DNA of 64,000 bases from Zwartia hollandica (GCF_019923725.1 NZ_JAHXRI010000001.1:248001-312000), one strand, 5' to 3'; counted from the first letter of the stretch, positions 8,169-18,537 are shown. Notes: generated by a model not told the origin, from the letters alone. Program-made: numbers and translations.

Positions 8169-8895
8169 GTGCCAAGAGAGCAATGCCGTCTTCTGCCAAC
8201 GCTAACAGGTGGTTTAGTTCAGTGCGATCAAAGGTGTGTCCTTCTGCAGTGCCCTGCACCTCGACGTAACGCCCCACGCCGGTCATCACGATATTCATGT
8301 CTGCATCGCAGCCAGAATCTTCTGGATAATCAAGATCCAGCACTGGCTGTCCGCCCACCATACCGACCGAAACCGCTGCGACCGAATCGATGAGAGGATT
8401 TTTTGTCAGCAATCCCTGCTTGAGCAACCCGTCCACTGCGTCCGCAACAGCGACCCATGCACCGGTAATACTCGCGCAGCGCGTGCCGCCATCCGCTTGC
8501 AACACATCACAATCAATCTGTATCGTACGCTCACCGAGCGCTGTCATGTCCATCACCGCACGCAAACTCCGACCAATCAGACGCTGAATTTCTTGGGTCC
8601 GACCAGACTGCTTTCCCTTGGCCGCCTCTCTGTCGGAGCGGGTATGGGTCGAGCGCGGCAACATACCATATTCAGCTGTCACCCAGCCTTGGCCCTGGCC
8701 TTTTAGAAATGGAGGCACTTTTTCGAGTACGCTTGCTGTGCACAGCACTTGTGTATTGCCCATACAAATCAGAACAGACCCCTCTGCGTAGCGCGTAAAT
8801 GCCCGCTGCATGGAAACAGTACGAAGCTCGTTGGCGGCACGGCCTGACGGACGCGGTTGAACGGCGGCGGTTTGATGAGTATTGATAGTTGACAC
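8140..8895 (-). CDS. rph: Ribonuclease PH
   Basis: Phosphate-dependent 3'-5' exoribonuclease that trims tRNA 3' ends. It has 251 residues, slightly above the usual 238-245. Family segments are visible: [52 protein letters not shown] and [13 protein letters not shown]. The start codon is GTG at 8895 with a weak GAGAG upstream. The start of ggt lies 36 bases away on the other strand. In many Burkholderiales rph, rdgB and hemW are adjacent; here an accessory cassette separates them. Confidence 0.96.
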   Translation of the reverse strand: MSTINTHQTAAVQPRPSGRAANELRTVSMQRAFTRYAEGSVLICMGNTQVLCTASVLEKVPPFLKGQGQGWVTAEYGMLPRSTHTRSDREAAKGKQSGRTQEIQRLIGRSLRAVMDMTALGERTIQIDCDVLQADGGTRCASITGAWVAVADAVDGLLKQGLLTKNPLIDSVAAVSVGMVGGQPVLDLDYPEDSGCDADMNIVMTGVGRYVEVQGTAEGHTFDRTELNHLLALAEDGIALLAQKQKSARLG

Positions 8896-8931
8896 GATGT
8901 GCTCTCACAAAAATCAGATAGTGGGTCGACC

Positions 8932-10842
8932 ATGAATCACAGCAGCCAATCCCTAGGTTTACAGCGACACAGTATACGCAGCGCAGCGCAGCGTGTCCTG
9001 CTGAACGCCTTCTGTCTGTGGGTGGTCGCTGCGACCTTCACCCCACTTGCCGCACAGCCTCGCTCCTCAGCAACGACCCTGCCGGGATCGGCAGTCCCTG
9101 GGCCAGCAAACAACGAGACGGCGGTGGTGCGATATGACGGATCCTTCGAAATATTCCATCCCGTTGTCTCGACCGGCGGCATGGTGGCCAGCGAGCACCG
9201 ACTTGCCAGTCAGATCGGTGCTCGGATTCTGGAGCAAGGAGGCAATGCCACAGACGCGGCAGTCGCAATGGGGTTTGCGCTGGCGGTCGTCCTACCCAAT
9301 GCCGGCAATCTTGGTGGCGGCGGCTTCATGCTGGTCCACGAGGCTACACATGCAAGAACAGTCGCCCTCGACTTTCGTGAAACGGCTCCTGCCAGTGCTC
9401 GCCCAAATATTTTTCTTGATGCAGAGGGCCAAGTCATTGCGGGTAAGTCGACCCGCACACCCTTTGCGGTTGGCGTGCCTGGATCAGTCGCCGGCCTTGC
9501 CCAGGCCGCACGCGACTACGGCAGTCTTCCCCTCGCTCAACTTGTGGCCCCGGCAATTGAATTAGCCGAGAGCGGCTTTATTGTCAGTGCAGTGCTCGAA
9601 GAGCAATTTAAAACTCACCGGGCACATCTGATTCGCTGGCCGGGCACGCGAGAAGTCTTTTTTAAGCGCAAGCAGCACGCATCTGCTTGTGCGCTTGAGC
9701 ACTGCCCTCATGATGCACTCGAGACCTATAGCCGCGGCGATCGGCTGATTCAAAAGGACTTAGCAAATACCTTGCGTCTCATCGCGCAAGCTGGCGCGAA
9801 CGGGTTTTATACCGGTCCCGTTGCTCAGCAGATTGTGGCCGAGTTAAGCAACGGGGTGGATACCTCACCCATGACGATGCAAGATCTAAGCAACTACCGA
9901 GTCGCACTGCGGCAGCCCGTTCAAGGTACCTACCGCGGGTATCAGATACTTTCGATGCCTGCCCCAAGCTCGGGCGGCATACACTTGGTTCAAATGCTGA
10001 ACATTCTCGAACGCTACCGGCTCGCAGACTTCGGTGCCGGAAGTGCACAAACGATTCATTTGATCGCCGAGAGCGCCAGACTGGCCTATGCCGATCGAGC
10101 AGAATTCCTTGGGGATCCAGACTTTGTCAAGGTTCCACAACGGGGGCTAAGCGCCAAGGGTTACGCCGACCAAATAGCGTCCGGCATTCATTTAAGCAAA
10201 GTGACGCCAAGCAATCTCATACGTCCCGGGCAGCCCCAGCCGTTCGAGAGCGATCAAACGACCCATTTCTCGGTGATGGATCGTATGGGCAATGTCGTGA
10301 GTTGCACTTACACACTCAATTTAAACTTCGGATCAGGAATCGTCGCACGGGGTACCGGTGTACTTCTAAACAATGAAATGGACGACTTTGTTGCAAAGCC
10401 AGGTGTCCCCAACGCCTTCGGACTTCTAGGCGGTGATGCGAACGCGGTCGAACCAGGCAAGCGACCCCTCAGCTCAATGACTCCCGTCATTGTCATTAAG
10501 GATGGAAGCCCCTGGTTAGCGACAGGTTCGCCAGGTGGCTCGAGAATCATCACAACCGTCTTACAAAACCTCATCAATGTTATCGATTTCAATATGAATA
10601 TCGCCCAAGCGATCTCAATGCCTCGTGCGCACCATCAATGGATGCCCGACTATCTGAGAATCGAACGAGGCATTAGCCCTGACACCATTGGACTACTTAA
10701 GCAAATGGGCCATGACGTCAGGATAATGCCGACGATGGGCCGTGCACAAACCGTACAGCACGCACACGGTCGCTTTTTTGGCGCCTCTGACCCTCGCAAT
10801 CCTGATGGCGCAGCAATAGGCATAGAGAGAAGAAATGATTAA
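8932..10842 (+). CDS. ggt: Gamma-glutamyltransferase, exported
   Basis: Self-cleaving gamma-glutamyltransferase/glutathione hydrolase of about 636 residues. An N-terminal signal segment (hydrophobic core LNAFCLWVVAATFTPLAAQ) predicts periplasmic location. The processing site is in QTTHFSVMD; the first Thr (about residue 443) becomes the N-terminal nucleophile of the small subunit. Substrate-binding segments NLGGGGFM and KRPLSSMTPVIV are present. The frame opens earlier with a GTG at 8899, but the ATG at 8932 gives a compact signal peptide. The last 8 bases overlap yicC. It releases glutamate and cysteinylglycine from glutathione-type peptides. Confidence 0.94.
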   Translation: MNHSSQSLGLQRHSIRSAAQRVLLNAFCLWVVAATFTPLAAQPRSSATTLPGSAVPGPANNETAVVRYDGSFEIFHPVVSTGGMVASEHRLASQIGARILEQGGNATDAAVAMGFALAVVLPNAGNLGGGGFMLVHEATHARTVALDFRETAPASARPNIFLDAEGQVIAGKSTRTPFAVGVPGSVAGLAQAARDYGSLPLAQLVAPAIELAESGFIVSAVLEEQFKTHRAHLIRWPGTREVFFKRKQHASACALEHCPHDALETYSRGDRLIQKDLANTLRLIAQAGANGFYTGPVAQQIVAELSNGVDTSPMTMQDLSNYRVALRQPVQGTYRGYQILSMPAPSSGGIHLVQMLNILERYRLADFGAGSAQTIHLIAESARLAYADRAEFLGDPDFVKVPQRGLSAKGYADQIASGIHLSKVTPSNLIRPGQPQPFESDQTTHFSVMDRMGNVVSCTYTLNLNFGSGIVARGTGVLLNNEMDDFVAKPGVPNAFGLLGGDANAVEPGKRPLSSMTPVIVIKDGSPWLATGSPGGSRIITTVLQNLINVIDFNMNIAQAISMPRAHHQWMPDYLRIERGISPDTIGLLKQMGHDVRIMPTMGRAQTVQHAHGRFFGASDPRNPDGAAIGIERRND

Positions 10843-11764
10843 AAGTATGACGGGTTTCGGTAGTGCAAAAGCGGAGCAGCCCTTCGGCTCAGTCACTATC
10901 GAGCTAAAAACCGTAAATAGCCGGTATTTGGATGTGCAATTTAGGATGCCAGACGAGCTGCGACTGGCAGAGCACCCCATACGCGAGCGCATCGCCAACG
11001 GTCTTACCCGCGGCAAAATTGAAGTGCGCGTCAGCTTTGCCCGCACAGCAGGCGTACAAGAGACAAGCTTCGCACCAGCATTATTACACCGCGTCGCCGA
11101 GCAACTCGCACAAGCGCGCCAGTTGTTACCTGAGACCCCCACTCCTACATTGCCTGAACTGCTCTCTTGGTCTGGAGCAGCGCAACAACACATTGAGCCG
11201 GAAAGCTGGGCAAAGCTCTGTCTCGATGCGTTGGAACCCGCACTGACGCAGCTAGTGGAGGGACGCCAACGCGAGGGCCACCGATTAGCCAACGTCATGC
11301 TTACAACGGCCGCACAAGTACGCGAGATTATTGAGGTCGTCCAAGCACATATGCCTGCGCTGGTTCTCGCACATCGAGAGCGGCTCGCGAACAAACTTAG
11401 GGAAACACTACAGGCCGCTTTTCCGGCTGGATTCACCCACATTACCGGCGCAGAACTGTCAGAACGTATCGCAAGTGAAACGAGCCTCTTCGCGATACGT
11501 ATTGATGTCGCGGAAGAGCTCGCGCGCTTGACATCACACTTGACCGAGCTTGAGTTTTTGTTGAACCCTGGCGAGACTCCATCAGCCAAAAAGACACACT
11601 CAGCAGGCAGCGTCGGTAAACGGCTTGACTTTTTGTTTCAGGAGATGAACCGTGAGGCGAATACCCTTGGTTCTAAAGCAGGCAGCTTGGAGATGACGCA
11701 AGCGGCTATCGATTTGAAATTGCTGATCGAACAAATGCGCGAACAGGCAATGAATATCGAGTAG
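10835..11764 (+). CDS. yicC: YicC family endoribonuclease
   Basis: A 309-residue YicC-family protein. It opens with the family hallmark MIKSMTGFGSA and has ELKTVNSRYLDVQFRMP; the C-terminal part contains GKRLDFLFQEMNREANTLGS. E. coli YicC is reported as an endoribonuclease affecting the small RNA RyhB. Its ATG lies within the end of ggt (8-base overlap, different frame), suggesting translational coupling. In many proteobacteria yicC directly precedes gmk; here two minus-strand genes intervene. Confidence 0.93.
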   Translation: MIKSMTGFGSAKAEQPFGSVTIELKTVNSRYLDVQFRMPDELRLAEHPIRERIANGLTRGKIEVRVSFARTAGVQETSFAPALLHRVAEQLAQARQLLPETPTPTLPELLSWSGAAQQHIEPESWAKLCLDALEPALTQLVEGRQREGHRLANVMLTTAAQVREIIEVVQAHMPALVLAHRERLANKLRETLQAAFPAGFTHITGAELSERIASETSLFAIRIDVAEELARLTSHLTELEFLLNPGETPSAKKTHSAGSVGKRLDFLFQEMNREANTLGSKAGSLEMTQAAIDLKLLIEQMREQAMNIE

Positions 11765-11797
11765 CCGCTATGTCTGTGCCTATAAACCAGCGTTAGC

Positions 11798-12553
11798 TTA
11801 GCCTCGTCCGACAAACGGCATCGTCGTCGCCATAATCGTGACAAACTGCACGTTGGTCTCAAGTGGGTAGCTCACAATCTGTGCAACCATTTGGGCAACA
11901 TGATCGACATCCATGCGAGGTTCAACACGTGTTGTGCCATCCGGCTGAGGAACACCTTTGGTCATACGTTCAGTCATCGGTGTCGCAGCATTACCTATAT
12001 CAATCTGTGTACAGGCGATGTTGTAATGGCGCGTGTCCAGCGAGATGGACTTGGTCAGACCAGTTACTGCATGTTTTGTGGATGTATACCCAATCGAAAA
12101 CGGACGCGGTGCATGTGCCGAGATCGACCCGTTATTGATAATCCGTCCGCCTTGCGGCTTCTGATTCTTCATGATCCGAATCGCAGCTTGGGCGCACAAA
12201 AACATACCGGTCAAATTAATGTTGACAATATCTTTCCAGATATCCACAGGTAGATCTTCAATTGGAACCGGCGGACCACCACGCCCGGCGTTGTTAAATA
12301 AAACATCCAACCGCCCAAAGCGCTTACTTACCTCTGCAAACAGTGCGTTCACTGACGCCTCGTCGCTAACATCCGTCACTACCGGGTGTAGCCGCGCACC
12401 ATGTGCACCTCCAAGACTACGTGTTTCCTCGAGGGCGTCCGCACGACGCCCAGCAAGCAAGACCTCATAGCCCGCTGCTGCCAAAGCATGTGACACTGCG
12501 CGCCCAATTCCGGAACCCGCTCCAGTAACCACTGCAACCTTCAAGTCAGACAT
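11798..12553 (-). CDS. Short-chain dehydrogenase/reductase (SDR)
   Basis: A 251-residue classical SDR with TGAGSGIG at 10-17, NNAGRGG near 88 and the YTSTK catalytic pair near 160. The start at 12553 is chosen because [13 protein letters not shown] begins the Rossmann fold there and AAGGG lies just upstream; the open frame extends further without support. It lies 65 bases downstream of the sulfurtransferase gene on the same strand, so the two may be cotranscribed. Substrate unknown. It sits convergent to yicC. Confidence 0.9.
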   Translation of the reverse strand: MSDLKVAVVTGAGSGIGRAVSHALAAAGYEVLLAGRRADALEETRSLGGAHGARLHPVVTDVSDEASVNALFAEVSKRFGRLDVLFNNAGRGGPPVPIEDLPVDIWKDIVNINLTGMFLCAQAAIRIMKNQKPQGGRIINNGSISAHAPRPFSIGYTSTKHAVTGLTKSISLDTRHYNIACTQIDIGNAATPMTERMTKGVPQPDGTTRVEPRMDVDHVAQMVAQIVSYPLETNVQFVTIMATTMPFVGRG

Positions 12554-12618
12554 TATTTTCCCTTTTATATAAAAACAAGACATACCTACATGCTGAGCAA
12601 AGCGGCAATCACGAGAGC

Positions 12619-13485
12619 CTAGGCCTTGGCCGCACCCAATTCGATTGACGCATCTGGCTGAGCACTCCATTCACTCCAAGAGCCGCCATAGAGCGCAGCA
12701 CCGCTCAACCCCGCGAGTTCCATCGCTAACAAGAGATGGCAAGCCGACACACCAGAGCCGCAACTCGCCACCACTTCTGCAGGCTTGCGGTCACCCAGCA
12801 AGCGTGCGAACTCCGCACGCAACACCTCGGGAGATTTGAGTTTCCAGTCTGCGTTCAAGTTATCCTTCGACGGGCGGCTCAGGGATCCGGGGATATGCCC
12901 AGCCTTTGGGTCGAGCGTTTCATTCAAGCCTTGAAATCGATCGCCCGGACGTCCATCAATAATCAATCGGTCAGCGCGACCGAGTCCGGCACGCATGTTG
13001 GCCAGATCAACGGATTTCGTCAGGGAAACACCTTGCTTAAAATTTCCGCGCGAACGCGCTGCGGGCTTTGTGGGCGTGAGTTCAAAGCCCGCCTTGGTCC
13101 AGGCGTCGATCGTGCCATCTAACACCACGACCTTGGAATGTCCCACCCAGCGTGCTAACCACCACAAGCGGGCAGCGTACGAGCCACCTGGGGCATCGTA
13201 GGCCACAATCAACGTGTCCGCATTCACACCCAGCCCAGCAAGTTGCTCGGCGAACACACGCTGATCAGGTAAAGGATGACGACCATTTGAACCGTTTTTC
13301 TGGCCACTAAGTACGCGACCAAGATCGACGAACACCGCGCCAGGTATATGCGAGGCCTCATAAGCTCTGCGTCCCAGCTCGGCATCGACCAAATCATAAC
13401 GACAGTCACAAACGAGCACTGAGGCCGGATTGCTTGCCAGTAACTTCTGCAGGTCTTCGGGCGTGATGAGATGCTGACTAGTCAT
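12619..13485 (-). CDS. sseA: 3-mercaptopyruvate/thiosulfate sulfurtransferase
   Basis: Two-domain rhodanese-type sulfurtransferase of 288 residues. The N-terminal rhodanese domain is inactive (about 1-140) and the C-terminal domain carries the active-site loop CGSGVSA with Cys242. The CGSGV(T/S)A loop is typical of mercaptopyruvate sulfurtransferases, whereas thiosulfate rhodaneses have CRKGVT. It moves sulfur from 3-mercaptopyruvate to a thiol acceptor. The start at 13485 has AAGGA seven bases upstream. It is divergent from gmk and followed by an SDR gene. Confidence 0.92.
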   Translation of the reverse strand: MTSQHLITPEDLQKLLASNPASVLVCDCRYDLVDAELGRRAYEASHIPGAVFVDLGRVLSGQKNGSNGRHPLPDQRVFAEQLAGLGVNADTLIVAYDAPGGSYAARLWWLARWVGHSKVVVLDGTIDAWTKAGFELTPTKPAARSRGNFKQGVSLTKSVDLANMRAGLGRADRLIIDGRPGDRFQGLNETLDPKAGHIPGSLSRPSKDNLNADWKLKSPEVLRAEFARLLGDRKPAEVVASCGSGVSACHLLLAMELAGLSGAALYGGSWSEWSAQPDASIELGAAKA

Positions 13486-13589
13486 GTAGGGGTCCTTCCT
13501 TTTTTCTAACATTGATAACCATGGTAGCGAGTGATGATTCTAGCGACTCTGCTATGCTTTTGTTTTGTCCTATTTTGCCATTGTCACCC

Positions 13590-14222
13590 ATGTCCTCGGT
13601 CGCCGGAAACGTTTTTATGGTCGTGGCGCCTAGCGGCGCTGGAAAGTCCAGCTTAGTCAACGCACTGCTGGCGCAGGACAATTCGCTCTGGCTGTCCGTC
13701 TCTTGCACCACGCGCGCTCCCCGCGCAGGTGAGCAGCATGGCAAAGACTACCGGTTTGTCACACACGCCGAATTTGATGCACTGCGCCATCACAACCAGT
13801 TGTTGGAGTGGGCGGAAGTGCACGGCAACTACTACGGAACGCCACGCGATCACATTGATGCAGCCCTAGCGAGAAATCAGGACGTCTTGCTTGAAATCGA
13901 CTGGCAAGGTGCGCGGCAAGTCAAAAAGCTCTACCCAGACTCTAAAGGCATCTTTATTCTGCCACCTTCCATAGACACGCTACGCCAACGCCTGACTGCG
14001 AGAGGTCAAGATAGTCTTGAGGTTATCGAGCGGCGTATACAAGCTGCGGCCGAGGAGATTTCTCATGCACCAGAGTTCGAATATGTTATTATTAATCAAG
14101 ACTTTAGCTTGGCGTTAGCGCAGCTCGCAGAGATCATACGCACAAATCGTTTGCGCTACCGCTCCCAGCAGGTACTCCATGCCGCCTTGTTCAGTCAACT
14201 TGGCTTGGCGGCACCCAAATAG
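13590..14222 (+). CDS. gmk: Guanylate kinase
   Basis: ATP-dependent GMP kinase, essential for GTP supply. From the ATG at 13590 the product has 210 residues, matching the family. The P-loop is APSGAGKS (13-20), and GMP-binding segments [18 protein letters not shown] and [10 protein letters not shown] are visible. The frame is open back to 13512, but those 26 residues are not family-like. It is followed closely by rpoZ and spoT, the conserved gmk-rpoZ-spoT block that links GTP production to (p)ppGpp metabolism. Confidence 0.95.
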   Translation: MSSVAGNVFMVVAPSGAGKSSLVNALLAQDNSLWLSVSCTTRAPRAGEQHGKDYRFVTHAEFDALRHHNQLLEWAEVHGNYYGTPRDHIDAALARNQDVLLEIDWQGARQVKKLYPDSKGIFILPPSIDTLRQRLTARGQDSLEVIERRIQAAAEEISHAPEFEYVIINQDFSLALAQLAEIIRTNRLRYRSQQVLHAALFSQLGLAAPK

Positions 14223-14265
14223 GTTTGAAGTCAAATCCGCATTACCTTTTTGAAACAGGAACTCC

Positions 14266-14469
14266 ATGGCCCGCATCACCGTTGACGATTGCCTCGATCA
14301 CATCCCAAATCGCTTCAAACTCACGCTGGCCGCAACCTACCGTGCGCGAGAACTTGCACAAGGTCATGCCGCCCGCCTTGAGACCAAAGACAAGCCCTGC
14401 GTGACCGCTTTGCGCGAGATCTCTGCTGGTTTGACCGGCGTAGAAATGTTGCGCAAGGTTCCGACCTAA
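14266..14469 (+). CDS. rpoZ: RNA polymerase omega subunit
   Basis: A 67-residue omega subunit beginning [17 protein letters not shown], with the conserved [14 protein letters not shown] helix. Omega promotes assembly of the beta' subunit and in proteobacteria helps form a ppGpp-binding site. It sits 43 bases after gmk and 11 bases before spoT, the usual arrangement. The length is typical for betaproteobacteria, shorter than the E. coli protein. Confidence 0.96.
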   Translation: MARITVDDCLDHIPNRFKLTLAATYRARELAQGHAARLETKDKPCVTALREISAGLTGVEMLRKVPT

Positions 14470-14480
14470 GTCAGGCAGGT

Positions 14481-16769
14481 ATGGCCTTCCCCGGCTTACG
14501 ATACGCGTCATCCGGGTTGTTGGCTGCCCTAAGGGTCGGCTCGCGCTTGACCCGCCGCAATGAACCTGTGGTCGCACTAGGCACTGTCTCCGGTGCCGCG
14601 ACCCCGGTTGGTACCTCTACCGAGCCCGCGATTGCTTCCATGGCATCGCTACAAAGTTTGCTCGATGGCTATTTAGATCCCAAAGACGTCTCCCTGGTTC
14701 GCGACGCTTATCGATTTGCTGATCAAGCCCACCTTGGTCAGTTTCGCTCTAGTGGGTCACCTTACATCAGTCACCCCATCTCGGTGGCAGAGATTTGCGC
14801 CGGCTGGAAGCTTGATGTCAATGCGATACGTGCCGCACTATTGCACGATGTCATGGAAGACCAAGACATCGCAAAGCAAGAGCTACTCGAAAAATTTGGT
14901 GATGAAGTGGCAGAACTGGTGGATGGTCTGTCGAAGCTCGACCGTCTAGAGTTTGCGAGCAAAGCGCAGCAACAAGCAGAGAGCTTTCGCAAGATGCTCT
15001 TGGCCATGGCACGCGACATCCGTGTCATCCTGATTAAGCTCGCAGATCGGCTGCACAATATGCGTACGCTCGATGCAGTTTCACCAGAAAAACGTCGCCG
15101 TATCGCTACCGAAACGCTAGATATCTATGCACCGATCGCCCACCGCTTAGGTCTTAACGCCTTATACCGTGAGCTGCAAGATTTGTGCTTCATGGCGATT
15201 TTTCCAAATCGCTATCACGTGCTCGAGAAAGCAGTGATGGCTGCACGTGGTAACCGCCGAGAAGTTCTAACCAAAATCGATGAGCACGTTCGCGCGGCGT
15301 TACCTGCCGCAGGAATCGAAAGCGAAGTAACAGGCCGAGAAAAAACCTTGTACGGTATTTATCACAAGATGGTCGAGCAAAAAAAATCGCTATCGAGTGT
15401 TTTGGATATCTATGGTTTTCGAGTCATTGTTCGGACCTTACCCGAGTGCTATATGGCGATGGGAATCTTGCATCAACTGTACAGACCTGTACCTGGAAAA
15501 TTCAAAGACTACATTGCTATTCCGAAGGCAAACGGCTATCAGTCGCTCCACACTACCTTGGTGGGCCCTTACGGCACACCGATAGAGTTTCAATTCCGCA
15601 CGCAGGATATGCACCAAGTTGCTGAGGAAGGCGTAGCCGCGCATTGGCTTTATAAATCCAACGCCTCGAGTATGCAGGACATACAGCAACGCACGAGTCA
15701 ATCGCTGCAATCACTGCTCGACATTCAAAGCCAAACAGGTGACTCGACGGAGTTCTTAGAACACGTAAAGGTCGATCTTTTCCCCGATGCGGTCTATGTC
15801 TTTACACCCAAGGGAAATATTGTTTCCTTGCCGCGCGGCGCAACCCCCGTGGACTACGCGTACTCTATACACACGGATGTCGGTAACCATGCAATTGGAA
15901 GTTTGGTCAATGGCGAAGAAGTGCCCTTGCGCACCGAGCTGTCGAGTGGTGATACCGTGAGTATTACAACTGCCCCAGACGCACGCCCGAGCGCGCAATG
16001 GCTAAACTACGCAAGAACCGGGCGCGCTCGTTCCGAGATCCGACACTACTTACGGACCGTCCAATATGACGAGTCCGTTGCGTTCGGTGAGAGAATGCTT
16101 GCACAGGCGTTAGGTGAGCTACAACTCGCGTTGCCCGACACGAAAGACCCCATATGGGAGAAACTCGCACGATCAAGCGGTGCAACATCGCGCCAAGAAA
16201 TCCTCGCTGATATTGGCTTAGGCAAACGTCTTGCCGCCGTCGTTGCGCGACGCTTCACCCCAGACCACCCTCTCATTGCAACCACTGCAGCTGCCGACGA
16301 CGAAATTAGCGCGGCACGCACAACCCCAATCCTGATTCACGGCCACGAGGGCCAGGGTGTGCAACTAGCGCCGTGCTGTGGTCCCTTACCGGGCGACGAA
16401 ATTATCGCGGGAATCCGCGTTGGACATGGGCTTGTTGTGCATACAGCCGAGTGTCCTATCGCTCTTCGAGCACGCGCAAAAGAACCCGAGCGCTGGATTG
16501 ATATTGCCTGGGACTCGGAAACAGCAAAACATTTCTCTGCTCGCATAGAGATCATCGCGGTTAACGAACGTGGGGTACTTAGCCGTATTGCCGCCGAAGT
16601 CGCACAGGCAGATTCAAACATTATTCACGTGACCATGCATGACGACGCGGCATCGACAGTGATCCTGAACCTAACGGTGCAGGTTGACAGCAGGCGTCAC
16701 CTTGCACAGGTGTTCCGCTCAATCCGACACGTACCTCAAGTCAGAAAAATAATTCGAACGAAAGGCTAA
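14481..16769 (+). CDS. spoT: Bifunctional (p)ppGpp synthetase/hydrolase SpoT
   Basis: A 762-residue long RelA/SpoT homologue. The hydrolase HD domain looks intact: SHPIS with His98, and HDVMED with His122/Asp123. The synthetase domain is also complete: GREKTLYGIYHKM, LDIYGFRVIV, GYQSLHT and FQFRTQDMHQVAEEGVAAHW. A TGS domain (VFTPKGNIVSLPRGATPVDY) and a C-terminal ACT domain (IEIIAVNERGVLSRIAAEVA) follow. It should therefore both make and degrade the alarmone. The ATG has AGGCAGG just upstream; the first 50 residues are variable. It is cotranscribed with rpoZ and gmk. Confidence 0.96.
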   Translation: MAFPGLRYASSGLLAALRVGSRLTRRNEPVVALGTVSGAATPVGTSTEPAIASMASLQSLLDGYLDPKDVSLVRDAYRFADQAHLGQFRSSGSPYISHPISVAEICAGWKLDVNAIRAALLHDVMEDQDIAKQELLEKFGDEVAELVDGLSKLDRLEFASKAQQQAESFRKMLLAMARDIRVILIKLADRLHNMRTLDAVSPEKRRRIATETLDIYAPIAHRLGLNALYRELQDLCFMAIFPNRYHVLEKAVMAARGNRREVLTKIDEHVRAALPAAGIESEVTGREKTLYGIYHKMVEQKKSLSSVLDIYGFRVIVRTLPECYMAMGILHQLYRPVPGKFKDYIAIPKANGYQSLHTTLVGPYGTPIEFQFRTQDMHQVAEEGVAAHWLYKSNASSMQDIQQRTSQSLQSLLDIQSQTGDSTEFLEHVKVDLFPDAVYVFTPKGNIVSLPRGATPVDYAYSIHTDVGNHAIGSLVNGEEVPLRTELSSGDTVSITTAPDARPSAQWLNYARTGRARSEIRHYLRTVQYDESVAFGERMLAQALGELQLALPDTKDPIWEKLARSSGATSRQEILADIGLGKRLAAVVARRFTPDHPLIATTAAADDEISAARTTPILIHGHEGQGVQLAPCCGPLPGDEIIAGIRVGHGLVVHTAECPIALRARAKEPERWIDIAWDSETAKHFSARIEIIAVNERGVLSRIAAEVAQADSNIIHVTMHDDAASTVILNLTVQVDSRRHLAQVFRSIRHVPQVRKIIRTKG

Positions 16770-16802
16770 CACCCTCGTCTCACACCATTTTGAAGGATCT
16801 TC

Positions 16803-17468
16803 ATGCCGCACCACCACACTATTCAACAAACAAGCGACGCGATGGGCGAATTGTTCATTTGGACCGATGTCGATCCCGCACACGAACAAGATTTCAACCG
16901 CTGGTACGACCTTGAGCATATGCAAGAGCGCGCCGCGATCCCAGGCTTTCACTGGTCGAGACGCTATCACTCAAAAACTTGTACACGCCCTTACCTGGCG
17001 CTCTACCGTACCGAGAGCCTTAAAGTGTTCACTTCAGATACCTATAGGCAAGCGTTTACCAAACAAACAGACTGGTCTGTACGGAATTTTTCTCGGATGC
17101 ACAACACACAGCGCCGGGTAGCCGCCGTGACGCTCGCCTATGGGGCGGGCACGGGCGCAGGTATTGCTCTCATTTGTCTCGGTTCACTCGCAGTCGCAGA
17201 AAAGGCGCTCCCGCTGTGCAAAACACTTGCGCAAGCTGCTGAAGGAATTGTGAGCGCAAAAATACTTACGCCCGATCCAGTACTGTCTACCCCATTGCCC
17301 TCAGAAAACACCACACAACGCCTGTTAGAGCCCTACCTCATCATCGACGCTACGAAGCTGAGCGAGGCAAACAAGGCTGCCGCAGCGATTGCCGCGCAAC
17401 TGGGCTTACCTGAGCAGGCCTGTCACAGCTTTGATTTATTGTGGGACTTGCAGGCGGGCGACCTTTAG
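16803..17468 (+). CDS. Dimeric alpha/beta barrel-like protein, DUF4286-type
   Basis: A 221-residue protein without signal peptide. The N-terminal half has the pattern of small ferredoxin-like barrel proteins (ELFIWTDVDPAHEQDFNRWY, LEHMQERAAIPGF, YLALYRTES), resembling DUF4286 proteins common in Burkholderiales; the second half may be a second copy of the fold. Function unknown. It has a good site (AAGGA five bases before ATG) and sits 33 bases after spoT, but is not a usual member of that block. It nearly meets the DctP-like gene on the other strand. Confidence 0.75.
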   Translation: MPHHHTIQQTSDAMGELFIWTDVDPAHEQDFNRWYDLEHMQERAAIPGFHWSRRYHSKTCTRPYLALYRTESLKVFTSDTYRQAFTKQTDWSVRNFSRMHNTQRRVAAVTLAYGAGTGAGIALICLGSLAVAEKALPLCKTLAQAAEGIVSAKILTPDPVLSTPLPSENTTQRLLEPYLIIDATKLSEANKAAAAIAAQLGLPEQACHSFDLLWDLQAGDL

Positions 17469-17472
17469 TCGC

Positions 17473-18537
17473 TCAAGGCTGTTTGACCACGGTGCGCAAT
17501 ACCTTACCTGCCGTGTTGTTGAAATCAGTCACACATTGCCCTGCGCACCTAGAACCCCACCTGTCTAAGCCTGACTGAATAGCAATACGTCGAACAGTGG
17601 CGAGATCTGCCACTGACGGCTGAACCACCACCATCTGGCCTCGCGGGGGCTGCGTGCAATGGCGAGCGCCAGCGTTGCATGCCAGCGCCTGGACATACTG
17701 TTGCTCAGCGTAGGTCCAGAGATTTTGCAATAACAAATCAATATTGGACAGAAGAAAGCTTTGGACCGGTGCAGAAAGCTGATCCCAGACTTTTTGATTA
17801 ACCGCGTGTACCTCGTAGTTCCAACCCAAGGGCAATGCATATAAGTGTGTTGCCGCCAAATACCACTGCGCCTCAAAGCCGGAGTGCGCGCCACCGACAG
17901 CACAGTTGATTGTTTTCTTTTTGAACGCCCCAAGCACCTCACTAAAACTCATCGCCACACTTTTTGCACCAAGTGCCTCGATTAAGTCGGCTTGTGTACG
18001 CGAAATCGTGCGCACCACTTTACCCTTTAAGTCGGACAGCGCGGCGATCGGCGTCTGACAAAACAATACCTGAGGGCCATAGGGTGTCACCCCCAAAACT
18101 TTGATTTGCTGTTGCGTCGACATGCTCTGGGCGACGACAGCAGTCATCGACTGCACGACTTGGCGCGCGGTCGCGCTGTCTGGCACAAGCCCTGCAATGT
18201 CTAGCGCCTCAGAGAGCGGAGACTCGGAGGCCAGATACGAGAGCGGCACAATACCAAACTCAATAATCCCTTGACGCATTAGCTTTAGCAACTCTGGGCC
18301 TTTTAAGCCGAGCTCGTCATAGCCCTTGATCGAGGCAGTGACTCGCCCCTCGGACTTTTCCGGCAGCGACTTGATCCAAAAGGGTTTCTCAACCTCTTGA
18401 AAAGATGCCCTCGTGCTTCGTCCGCCTACGACCTTCAGCTCAGTTTGCGGTAGCAACTGAGCGAACGCGACTCCAGACGAGGTGATCGCACAGAGCAGCG
18501 CTAAAAACTTGAGGGCAAGGTGTTGTTTAAAGGTCAT
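17473..18537 (-). CDS. DctP-like TRAP transporter solute receptor (orphan)
   Basis: Exported binding protein of about 354 residues. A signal peptide (LALKFLALLCAITSSGVAFAQ) is followed by the DctP fold (VVGGRSTRASFQEVEKPFW, LSDLKGKVVRTISRTQADLI). DctP proteins bind organic acids for DctQM permeases, but none are encoded nearby. The C-terminus is unusual in carrying four cysteines (CNAGARHC, CAGQC), possibly disulfides. A TTG at 18555 could start translation earlier; ATG at 18537 gives the better signal peptide. Ligand unknown. Confidence 0.85.
   Translation of the reverse strand: MTFKQHLALKFLALLCAITSSGVAFAQLLPQTELKVVGGRSTRASFQEVEKPFWIKSLPEKSEGRVTASIKGYDELGLKGPELLKLMRQGIIEFGIVPLSYLASESPLSEALDIAGLVPDSATARQVVQSMTAVVAQSMSTQQQIKVLGVTPYGPQVLFCQTPIAALSDLKGKVVRTISRTQADLIEALGAKSVAMSFSEVLGAFKKKTINCAVGGAHSGFEAQWYLAATHLYALPLGWNYEVHAVNQKVWDQLSAPVQSFLLSNIDLLLQNLWTYAEQQYVQALACNAGARHCTQPPRGQMVVVQPSVADLATVRRIAIQSGLDRWGSRCAGQCVTDFNNTAGKVLRTVVKQP

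Noticed and set aside
10693-11589. Long minus-strand open frame (298 codons) opposite yicC.
   Set aside because: The translation is rich in Ser, Ala, Arg and Cys, with no recognisable domain; yicC on the other strand is a clear family member.
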